Assembly (NCBI RefSeq): GCF_030209175.1
Contig: NZ_JARVSM010000001.1
Span: forward strand, 1,240,001-1,304,000
Direction of reading: 5' to 3'
DNA: 64,000 nt
Origin: Pseudomonas sp. efr-133-TYG-5
Lineage (GTDB): Bacteria > Pseudomonadota > Gammaproteobacteria > Pseudomonadales > Pseudomonadaceae
Below, piece by piece: positions 57,139-64,000 of the stretch. Numbering within the stretch: the stretch's first letter is position 1; every line of letters begins with the position of its first letter. Both the position numbers and the translations under genes were made by a program. Below the pieces are notes generated by a model. The model ran no database searches. It worked only from the letters and a program-made list of their open reading frames with translations, and was not told where the DNA came from.

Positions 57139-57732
57139 ATGCAACCCACGCTGCACGGCCAGGGCATCCTCCTGCGCCCCCTGCAATATGCCGACGCCGA
57201 CGCCCTGCTTCACGCCGCCGCCGATGGTGAGCTGTGGAATCTCACCGTAACCGTCGTACCCTCGGCGAGCACCGTCGACAGCTACCTGAAAAAAGCCCTC
57301 GACGGGCGGGATGCCGGCACCGTCATGCCGTTTGTCATCGTGTTGCGCGAAACCGGCGAAGTCATCGGTTCGACCCGTTTCTGGAAAATCGACCGGCACA
57401 ACCGCAAGCTGGAAATCGGCAGCAGCTGGATCGCCGCGCGGTTGCAGAAAACCTTCGTCAACACCGAGGCCAAATACCTGCTGCTGCGCCACGCCATCGA
57501 AGTGCTCGACTGCGTGCGCGTGCAGTTCACCACCGACGAGAACAATCACCGGTCGCGCAACGCCATCCTGCGTCTCGGTGCCCAACAGGAGGGCATCGTG
57601 CGCCATGAACGGATCATGCCGGACGGCCGCAAGCGCAACTCGGTGCGCTTCAGCATCATCGATGACGAATGGCCGCAGGTGCGGCAGAACCTCGAAGACA
57701 AGCTGGCGCAGTACGCTTTGCGTCGACCTTAA
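57139..57732 (+). CDS. GNAT-family N-acetyltransferase (RimJ/RimL-like)
   Basis: This is a 197-residue acetyltransferase. The N-terminus GILLRPLQYADADALLHAAA is typical of the Acetyltransf_3 subgroup; the acetyl-CoA region includes VIGSTRFWKIDRHNRKLEIG and NHRSRNAILRLGAQQEGIVR. It may acetylate a protein N-terminus, an amino acid or a small molecule; the sequence does not decide. It is divergent from xthA, and its TAA stop shares TTAA (57729-57732) with the convergent channel gene. Confidence 0.85.
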   Translation: MQPTLHGQGILLRPLQYADADALLHAAADGELWNLTVTVVPSASTVDSYLKKALDGRDAGTVMPFVIVLRETGEVIGSTRFWKIDRHNRKLEIGSSWIAARLQKTFVNTEAKYLLLRHAIEVLDCVRVQFTTDENNHRSRNAILRLGAQQEGIVRHERIMPDGRKRNSVRFSIIDDEWPQVRQNLEDKLAQYALRRP

Positions 57733-59171
57733 ACGCGATGCCGCAACCAGTTGAGGAAGCCCTTTTTCGGCTCGGCCACCGGCGTCTCCTGGGTCAGGGC
57801 CTGCGCCTTGTGCAGGCGGAAATCGAGCAGCGCTTTCATCGCATCGTTGATGTCGTGGCGGGCATCCAGGCACGGTTTGAGGTAGGACTTCTCGATGCGA
57901 TAGAGGGCGCAGAAGGTTTTCGCGGCAAACATCGCCGGCACCGAGGAATCGGAAAGGATCCCGGCCTCGCCGATCACCTCGCCCGGCCCCATGCGTCCGG
58001 ATTCGAAAGGCGCGCCGTGGCGGGTCAACGTCACGCTGACTACGCCGGACTCGATAATGAACAGGTGATCGCTGACCTCTCCCGCCTCGAGGATCGTCTC
58101 GCCGGCGCGGAAGGTCTGCAGGGTCATGTTCTGGCTGAAGGTTTCCTTTTCCTCCTGGCGCAGCGTGGAAAAGATCGGCGAACTGTCGAGCAAGGCCCGC
58201 GGCCGCGAGAGGTTGCTCGGTGTGCTCGGTTCATTGTTCGACAGCAGATTGACCCCGGACGCCTGCAGATGCCGGTACGCCAGGTCGAACAGTTGATTGC
58301 GCACCGAGCGCTTCTCGTTCATTGACGCGACGAAACCGCTGATTTCATATTCCACGCCGACGCTGCCGGAGCTTTTCAGCGCCACGCTCGGCGCGGGATT
58401 GTCGAGCAACTGGCGACAGCCCTGCATTGCCCGCTCCAGCGCGTCGATCACCGCGCTCGGCCGCGCATGAGGGCTGACCTGGACACTGACGGCCACGCCG
58501 AACATGTTGCTCGGCCGGCTGAAGTTGATGATCTTGGCCTTGGCCGCCAGCGAGTTGGGGATCACCGCCATGCTGCCCTGGCTGGTCTGCAGGCGCGTGG
58601 CACGCCAGTCGATGTCGGTGACCCGGCCTTCGGTGCCGTCGATGGATATCCAGTCATCGAGCTGATAGGGCTTGGTGGTGTTGAGCACGATTCCGGAAAA
58701 CACGTCGCTCAAGGTGCTCTGCAACGCCAGGCCGACGATGATCGCCAGCGCGCCGGACGTGGCCAGCACGCCTTTGACCGGCAGATCCAGGACATAGGCC
58801 AGCGCCGCAATGATCGCGATGAGGAAAATCACTGCGCCGAGCAAATCCTGCAACAGCCGCCCGGTATGCCCGACCCGCTGCATCATCACCGCACCGATCA
58901 ACACGGTCAGGGTGCGCGCGCCGAACAGCCACCAGCCGATCTGCAACCCGGTCGCCGCCAGGTGCAGCGGCACATTGTCGGCCCACGGCGCCGGCTCCAT
59001 CGGGTTGAGGCCTTCGTTGAACAGCAGAATGCTGAACAGGCTGAAGATCAGCACCCGCACCAGCAGCTTCCATTCGCTGCCTCGGGAGCTGATCAGGCGC
59101 CACAGACCGAGGTCGACCAGGATCAGAATCAACGCGCAGAACAACGGATGTTCGGTGAGCAGAGACAGCAT
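57729..59171 (-). CDS. MscS-type channel with C-terminal cyclic-nucleotide-binding domain
   Basis: This 480-residue inner-membrane protein joins an MscS pore and beta domain to a cNMP-binding domain, the layout of bacterial cyclic-nucleotide-gated (bCNG) channels. There are about five helices. The pore-lining helix and MscS core read VLATSGALAIIVGLALQSTL followed by FSGIVLNTTKPYQLDDWISI (about 136-180). The cNMP domain (about 340-450) has RAGETILEAGEVSDHLFIIE and GPGEVIGEAGILSDSSVPAM, with Glu of the phosphate-binding cassette. GGAG precedes ATG 59171. The ligand (cAMP or cyclic-di-GMP-like) and the gate stimulus cannot be read. Confidence 0.9.
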   Translation of the reverse strand: MLSLLTEHPLFCALILILVDLGLWRLISSRGSEWKLLVRVLIFSLFSILLFNEGLNPMEPAPWADNVPLHLAATGLQIGWWLFGARTLTVLIGAVMMQRVGHTGRLLQDLLGAVIFLIAIIAALAYVLDLPVKGVLATSGALAIIVGLALQSTLSDVFSGIVLNTTKPYQLDDWISIDGTEGRVTDIDWRATRLQTSQGSMAVIPNSLAAKAKIINFSRPSNMFGVAVSVQVSPHARPSAVIDALERAMQGCRQLLDNPAPSVALKSSGSVGVEYEISGFVASMNEKRSVRNQLFDLAYRHLQASGVNLLSNNEPSTPSNLSRPRALLDSSPIFSTLRQEEKETFSQNMTLQTFRAGETILEAGEVSDHLFIIESGVVSVTLTRHGAPFESGRMGPGEVIGEAGILSDSSVPAMFAAKTFCALYRIEKSYLKPCLDARHDINDAMKALLDFRLHKAQALTQETPVAEPKKGFLNWLRHRV

Positions 59172-59269
59172 CAAACAACTCCGACAATGGCCAATCGCGA
59201 GAAGATCGCACAGATTGGCCATAGTGTAGGAGCAATTGATTTGGCGGAATGGGCGCCGGCATCCGCGGC

Positions 59270-59304
59270 GCAAAAAAACCTGGGAGCCGGTTGGCTCCCA
59301 GGGG
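59270..59304 (-). terminator. Terminator after the pirin gene
   Basis: CCTGGGAGCC / GGCTCCCAGG with a 4-nt loop is followed on the minus strand by TTTTTTT. It lies about 20 bp past the pirin stop. Confidence 0.9.
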
Positions 59305-59321
59305 GTTGAAGGCGCCGCGAA

Positions 59322-60188
59322 TCAGGCCGGCATGCGTCCGAAACGTCCAGACTGGAAGTCGGCAAAGGCCTGATGGATTTCCTGTTCGCTGTTCATCACG
59401 AACGGGCCATGGCCGACGATCGGCTCATCGATCGGCTCGCCGCTGAGCAGCAACACCACGGCGTTTTCGCTGGCTTCGAGGGTCAATTGCCGACCTTCGC
59501 GCTCGAGCAGCGCCAACTGGCCCGGCCCCAGCGTTTCCTGGCCATTGACCCGCACCGTGCCGCGTAACAGCACCAGCGCGGTATTGCGGCCTTCGTGCAG
59601 GTCGAGGGTCAGCAACTTGCCGGCGTTCAGGCGCAAATCCCACACGTCGATCGGCGTGAAGGTGCGCGACGGGCCTGTCTGGCCGTCGAATTCACCGGCG
59701 ATCAACCGCAGGCGACCGGCGCCGTCCTTGAGCGCAATGTCGGGAATCTGCGCGTCGACAATCGTCTGGTAACCGGGGGCGGCCATTTTGTCCTTGGCCG
59801 GCAGGTTGACCCACAGCTGGACCATTTCCAGACTGCCGCCGGTTCTGGCGAAGTCGGCGGAATGGAATTCCTCATGCAGGATGCCGGACGCCGCGGTCAT
59901 CCACTGCACATCGCCGGGGCCGATCTTGCCGCCGCTGCCCGTGGAATCGCGGTGTTCGACCTCGCCGTCGTAGACAATCGTCACCGTTTCGAAACCACGG
60001 TGCGGATGCTGGCCAACGCCACGCCGTTCGGTGGTTGGGGAGAATTCAGCAGGCCCGGCGTGATCGAGCAGCAGGAACGGGCTGATGTGCTTGCCCAGAT
60101 TGTCGTAGGAAAACAGCGTGCGCACCGGGAAACCATCGCCGACCCAATGGCCGCGAGGGCTGGGGAAAACGCCAAGAATGTTTTTCAT
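59322..60188 (-). CDS. Pirin-family protein
   Basis: This is a 288-residue bicupin. The N-terminal metal site motif GVGQHPHRGFETVTIVYDG and the later GDVQWMTAASGILHEEFHS supply the His/His/His/Glu ligands of pirin. The C-terminal cupin ends with the FVMNSEQEIHQAFADFQSGR signature. Bacterial pirins include quercetinases and metabolic regulators; the specific role is not readable. ATG 60188 is preceded by AGGAG. It is divergent from the aldo/keto reductase gene. Confidence 0.9.
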   Translation of the reverse strand: MKNILGVFPSPRGHWVGDGFPVRTLFSYDNLGKHISPFLLLDHAGPAEFSPTTERRGVGQHPHRGFETVTIVYDGEVEHRDSTGSGGKIGPGDVQWMTAASGILHEEFHSADFARTGGSLEMVQLWVNLPAKDKMAAPGYQTIVDAQIPDIALKDGAGRLRLIAGEFDGQTGPSRTFTPIDVWDLRLNAGKLLTLDLHEGRNTALVLLRGTVRVNGQETLGPGQLALLEREGRQLTLEASENAVVLLLSGEPIDEPIVGHGPFVMNSEQEIHQAFADFQSGRFGRMPA

Positions 60189-60436
60189 GCTGGCTCCTGA
60201 AGAGAGGGTGGACATGAATTCATCTTAAATCCGCAACGTATTTGCCACTAGACCCCGAATGTCGGCCTGATCGTCCCATCTATGGAACGACTCGACAGCC
60301 GCTCTCGGCCTGCCAACACAGACCTCAGGCGGATTCGTGACTTGCACTCAACAGTGCTTTGTCCCACTGACGGTTTTTCTCCGCGGCGCTGACACCGATA
60401 CTCCTGGCCATTCCCACTGTCACCCTGGAGTCATGC

Positions 60437-61240
60437 ATGTCTGTTCCCGCTTTCGGTCTTGGTACGTTTCGCCTGCAAGGCCAGGTGGTCATCGATTCGG
60501 TGAGCACCGCCCTCGAACTCGGCTACCGGGTCATCGACACCGCGCAGATCTACGAAAATGAAGCCGAGGTCGGCGAGGCCATCGCCGCCAGCGGTATCGC
60601 CCGTGACGAGTTGTTCATCACCAGCAAGATCTGGGTGGCCAATTTCGCTCGGGATCGGCTGATCGACAGCCTCAGGGAGAGCCTGCAAAAACTGCAGACC
60701 GATTACCTCGACCTGACCCTGATCCACTGGCCATCACCGCAGGACCAGGTGCCGGTGGAGGAATTCATGGGTGCCCTGCTGGAAGCCAAACGCCTGGGCC
60801 TGACCCGGCAGATCGGCGTGTCGAACTTCACCATCGATCTGCTGCAACAGGCGATTGCCGCCGTCGGCGCCGAGCACATTGCGACCAACCAGATCGAGCT
60901 GCACCCGTACCTGCAAAACCGCAAGGTCGCCGACTTCGCCCGCAGCCAGGGCATCCAGATCACGTCGTACATGACCCTGGCCTACGGTGAGGTGCTGAAG
61001 GACCCGCTGATCCAGCAGATCGCCGAACGCCTGCAAGCGACACCGGCGCAGGTCACCCTGGCCTGGGCCATGCAACAGGGCTACGCGGTGATCCCGTCGT
61101 CGACCCGACGCGCCAACCTGCAAAGCAACCTCGGCGCCACGGCACTGACCCTGAGCGCGGCCGACATGGCCTTGATCGCCACCCTCGAGCGCGGCCAGCG
61201 CCTGACCAGCCCCAAGGGCATTGCCCCGCAGTGGGACTGA
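60437..61240 (+). CDS. dkgB: Aldo/keto reductase DkgB (2,5-diketo-D-gluconate reductase B type)
   Basis: This is a 267-residue NADPH-dependent (beta/alpha)8 reductase. The catalytic tetrad is visible: Asp in [16 protein letters not shown], Tyr in the same stretch, Lys in FITSKIW and His in [18 protein letters not shown] and the [14 protein letters not shown] phosphate-binding loop follow. It is very close to E. coli DkgB, which reduces methylglyoxal and other alpha-dicarbonyls as well as 2,5-diketogluconate. It is convergent with the hybrid kinase gene, four bases from its stop. Confidence 0.92.
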   Translation: MSVPAFGLGTFRLQGQVVIDSVSTALELGYRVIDTAQIYENEAEVGEAIAASGIARDELFITSKIWVANFARDRLIDSLRESLQKLQTDYLDLTLIHWPSPQDQVPVEEFMGALLEAKRLGLTRQIGVSNFTIDLLQQAIAAVGAEHIATNQIELHPYLQNRKVADFARSQGIQITSYMTLAYGEVLKDPLIQQIAERLQATPAQVTLAWAMQQGYAVIPSSTRRANLQSNLGATALTLSAADMALIATLERGQRLTSPKGIAPQWD

Positions 61241-61244
61241 CCGG

Positions 61245-64000
61245 CTAGCCCTGCAAGCGTTGCGCGAGGCCCAGCAGGGTCTCGCGCAATGCCTCGACCG
61301 CCGCCGCCAGCCCGGCGGTGTCCGCATCCGGGCAGGCCTGTTGCAGCACCCGGCATGCCGCAGCCACTCGCGCCGCGCCAATCATTTGCGCGGCACCGAG
61401 AATGTGGTGGGCGAGGTCGGCCAGCCCCGCGCGATCGCGCTGCTGACTCAGCGCCTCCAGGCGTTGCAGATCCAGTTGCAGGTTGTTCAGCACTTCCTGG
61501 CGCAAGCGCTGGAGGATTGCCGGATTCGCTGCCGCCAACTGTTCCAGCGCACTGAGGTCGATTTCGACGGCTGGCGGTTCGATTGCGCGCGCGTCGCTCG
61601 CAGCGCCGTTCAACGCCTGACGCAAATCCTCCAGCAGAATCGGCTTGAACAGGCAGTCATCCATGCCGGCAGCCCGACAGCGGTGCTTTTCCTCGACCTG
61701 CGCATTGGCCGTGAAACCGAAAATCCAACAACGCGCCCTGCCCGTCGCCGTCTCCCGCTCACGCACTGCTCGCGCCAGTTCGTAACCGCTGCGGCGCGGC
61801 ATGTTGCAGTCGGTGATCAGCACGTCGAACGCCTGCTCGCACCACGTCGCCAGCCCTTGTTCGCCGTCGCCCGCTTCGACGGTAGCGTGGCCGAGTTCAC
61901 TCAACTGGCGACACAGCAGCAGGCGGTTGACCGGGTGATCGTCGACCACCAGCACCGTCAGTGGCCGTAACGGCGCTGTCGCTCGCTGCACCGGGGCCAT
62001 GGACGATGGCTCTGCCGCCAGCAACGGCACGTCGATGCGCAGCACCACCCGCGTGCCACGCCCCGGTGCACTGTCCAGCGCCAGATCTCCGCCCATCATG
62101 TCCCACAGCGAGCGGCTGATCGCCAGACCCAGGCCGGAACCTGTGCGCGCCATGTCCGTACGGTCGCCGACCTGCACGAACGCAGCGAACAGGCGTTGCC
62201 GGTCTTCGGCGCTGATGCCGATGCCGCTGTCCTCGATGACCAGCGTGACCGCCATCGTCCCGGCCGGCGTCGGCGCCGCGAGCAACGACAGACTGACTTC
62301 GCCCGCCTCGGTGAACTTGATGGCGTTGCTCAGCAGGTTCGACAGCACTTGCTTGAACCGCAGTGGGTCAAGCTGCACGTCGACGTCACTGCGCGCATCC
62401 AGGTCGACATGCCAAAGCAGCTGCTTGTGCCGCGCCAGCCCCTCGAACACCTGCGCCACCGAGGCTACCAGTTGGCGCAGATTGACCCGCTCGGGGGCCA
62501 GGCTCAGATGCCCGGCTTCGATCCGTGCGATGTCGAGGATGTCACCGATCAGTGCCAGCAACTGCTGGCCGGCGCTGGATGCCACGGCGATGGCCGGACG
62601 ATCGATCACACCGGCGTCGGCGTGCTTGAGGGCCAGTTCGAGCATGCCGAGCAAGGCGTTCATCGGCGTGCGGATTTCGTGGCTCATGGTTGCCAGGAAG
62701 GTCGATTTGGCGCGGTTGGCCTCGTCGGCGGCGTCCTTGGCCTGCTGCAACTGGCGCATCCATTGCTGGCGCTGGCGAATCTGCCGGCGCTGCAGAGCGA
62801 TCCAGGCCAGCGCCAGCAGCAACAACCCGGCGGCCGCGGCAAACCCCTGGAGAATCTGCCGGCGGTGGCGCTGCCAGTAACTGTCGTTGACCACCACCTG
62901 ATGGCTCCAGCGCGCGACCAGATCGTCCATTTCCTGCGGGGCGATGGTCAGCAACGCCTTGTTCAGGATCGAATGCAACTGCGCCGCCTCGGGTGCGGTG
63001 GCCATGGCGATTCGCGCCGGTTGATCGCCGACCGTGCTGACGATGCGCATCCGCGCGCGGTACTGCCGATCAATCAGGTAGCGCGCCACCAGCAACGAAC
63101 TCAAGGTCGCGTCGGCCTGGCCGTTGAGCACCGCCTGCGTGCCAGCCGCTGGGGTCGCCACCTCGACCAGCTGCAGTTGCGGCACCTGCGCCAGCAGATA
63201 ATCACGCAGGGTATTGCCGCGATAGATCGCCAGGCGCTTGCCCGCCATATCATCGAGGCCGCGCAGCGCCTGTGCTTTTGCATCGGTGACCAGGACAAAC
63301 GGGCTGTTCATGTAGGCTCGGGTGAAGCGCAGTTGCAGCTCACGCTCGCTACTCGGCGTCAGCACCGGCAACACGTCGAGTTCACCGCGCTTGATCTGCT
63401 CGACCTGCTGCTCCAGGGACTGCCCGCGCACGATCTCGAACGTCAGGCCGCTGCGCTGGCCGATCAGCTTGAGCAATTGCGCGGTCAGGCCGCTGAACCG
63501 CCCCTCGGCATCGAAAAACGTCAACGGCGCAAAGTCATCGATGACGCCCACCCGCACCCGCGGATGCTGTTCGAGCCACACCTGCTCGCTGGCGCTCAGG
63601 CTTACCCGCGACTGCACGGCCATGTCGGCACGGCCGGCGCTCCAGCGCAGCTCCATGGCCAGGCGCTGCTCCATGGGAATTGCCAGCAGCGCCTTGTCCA
63701 CCAGACGTTTGAGACGCACGTTGCTGCGCGCCAGGGCGAAACCGAACGGATTGGCATCCAGCCCGGACGCCCCGGCCAGCTGCAGGTCATTGCGGTAGTG
63801 GGTGTTGATCAGGTAGCAGGCGCTGATGAAGTCGCCGAGGTACACGTCATCGCGGCCGAACGCCACCGCGCCGAGGGCATCGAGGATCGACGCGTAGCGC
63901 ACCAGGGTGGCGTCCGGATAAGCGCGCTGGACAGTTGATGCCGGCAGGTAATCCTCGACCATGGCAATCCGTTTACCGGCCAGATCCGCCGGCAATGGCG
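61245..64000 (-). CDS. BvgS/EvgS-like hybrid sensor histidine kinase, partial
   Basis: The N-terminus lies beyond the right edge. At least 917 residues are present. From the cut end come a partial solute-binding domain, a second complete SBP_bac_3-type domain ([20 protein letters not shown] and onward), one transmembrane helix ([12 protein letters not shown]), a HisKA box with [14 protein letters not shown] (His near 62685), and a HATPase with a DSGIGI-type N box. A receiver domain follows ([10 protein letters not shown]; phospho-Asp in ITDCNMPRR near 61815), then a terminal Hpt domain ([12 protein letters not shown] near 61400). There is no PAS domain between membrane and HisKA. The cognate response regulator is not in the window. 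Ligand unknown. Confidence 0.88.
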   Translation of the reverse strand, partial: PLPADLAGKRIAMVEDYLPASTVQRAYPDATLVRYASILDALGAVAFGRDDVYLGDFISACYLINTHYRNDLQLAGASGLDANPFGFALARSNVRLKRLVDKALLAIPMEQRLAMELRWSAGRADMAVQSRVSLSASEQVWLEQHPRVRVGVIDDFAPLTFFDAEGRFSGLTAQLLKLIGQRSGLTFEIVRGQSLEQQVEQIKRGELDVLPVLTPSSERELQLRFTRAYMNSPFVLVTDAKAQALRGLDDMAGKRLAIYRGNTLRDYLLAQVPQLQLVEVATPAAGTQAVLNGQADATLSSLLVARYLIDRQYRARMRIVSTVGDQPARIAMATAPEAAQLHSILNKALLTIAPQEMDDLVARWSHQVVVNDSYWQRHRRQILQGFAAAAGLLLLALAWIALQRRQIRQRQQWMRQLQQAKDAADEANRAKSTFLATMSHEIRTPMNALLGMLELALKHADAGVIDRPAIAVASSAGQQLLALIGDILDIARIEAGHLSLAPERVNLRQLVASVAQVFEGLARHKQLLWHVDLDARSDVDVQLDPLRFKQVLSNLLSNAIKFTEAGEVSLSLLAAPTPAGTMAVTLVIEDSGIGISAEDRQRLFAAFVQVGDRTDMARTGSGLGLAISRSLWDMMGGDLALDSAPGRGTRVVLRIDVPLLAAEPSSMAPVQRATAPLRPLTVLVVDDHPVNRLLLCRQLSELGHATVEAGDGEQGLATWCEQAFDVLITDCNMPRRSGYELARAVRERETATGRARCWIFGFTANAQVEEKHRCRAAGMDDCLFKPILLEDLRQALNGAASDARAIEPPAVEIDLSALEQLAAANPAILQRLRQEVLNNLQLDLQRLEALSQQRDRAGLADLAHHILGAAQMIGAARVAAACRVLQQACPDADTAGLAAAVEALRETLLGLAQRLQG

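Noticed and set aside
57019..57873. N-terminal extension of the exonuclease III frame by 285 codons
   Set aside because: The extension is antisense to the GNAT gene. The exonuclease starts at 57018 with a proper RBS and the conserved N-terminus.

Overview
The window is chromosomal DNA from a Pseudomonas of the fluorescens group. The evidence is the gene order tig-clpP-clpX-lon-hupB-ppiD beside a tRNA Arg/His/Leu/His cluster, folD and pbpG; gltX beside Glu/Ala tRNAs; uvrB divergent from an aromatic aminotransferase; and GC-rich REP elements of the 'GTGGGAGCNNGCTTGCTCGCGA' kind in several intergenic gaps. No phage, insertion sequence, CRISPR array or integron was found. Most of the window is conserved core genome, and I did not find a convincing new multi-gene system.

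Layout. 1-5.0 kb: 2-aminoethylphosphonate (2-AEP) catabolism, with an OPA-type MFS permease cut by the left edge, two LysR regulators, phnW and phnX; a degenerate REP-bounded tandem array lies between the regulators. 5.2-11.3 kb: cytochrome b561, a PLP-dependent D-cysteine desulfhydrase/ACC-deaminase homologue, fadH, a nitrilase-fold protein that has lost its catalytic Cys and Lys, an AraC regulator and a 28-residue acidic microprotein. 11.5-14.7 kb: a DUF2242 lipoprotein and a divergent LysR/MFS pair. 14.7-23.3 kb: the protein-quality-control block ppiD, hupB, lon, clpX, clpP, tig, with a sigma-32-type promoter before lon and a tRNA-like RNA between hupB and ppiD. 23.6-26.5 kb: four tRNAs, folD, pbpG. 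26.5-33 kb: small acidic proteins, lipoproteins, a TerC-like protein, nhaR, an MFS exporter, sstT. 33-38 kb: DUF1993, YceH, a cupin, a shikimate-dehydrogenase-like enzyme, several small proteins and a PerM/AI-2E permease. 38.3-43.4 kb: trhP (yegQ) with an ANR-like box, ibpA with a sigma-32 promoter and ROSE-type thermometer, dusC, a thioesterase, and a TetR regulator with a perfect 27-bp operator leading an alpha/beta hydrolase. 43.5-45.8 kb: a duplicated Glu-Ala tRNA unit and gltX. 46-52.4 kb: an EmrAB-like efflux pair, uvrB and an aromatic aminotransferase. 52.5-64 kb: small proteins, tRNA-Asn, an NCS2 purine permease, nat, an exonuclease III, a GNAT enzyme, a cyclic-nucleotide-gated-type MscS channel, pirin, dkgB and a BvgS/EvgS-like hybrid kinase cut by the right edge.

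The best second looks are the REP-bounded array (1572-1924), the two apparently dead enzymes (9012-10142 and 27012-27683), the tRNA-like transcript at 16716-16791, the ANR-like box at about -41.5 of trhP, and the run of convergent gene pairs that share stop codons.
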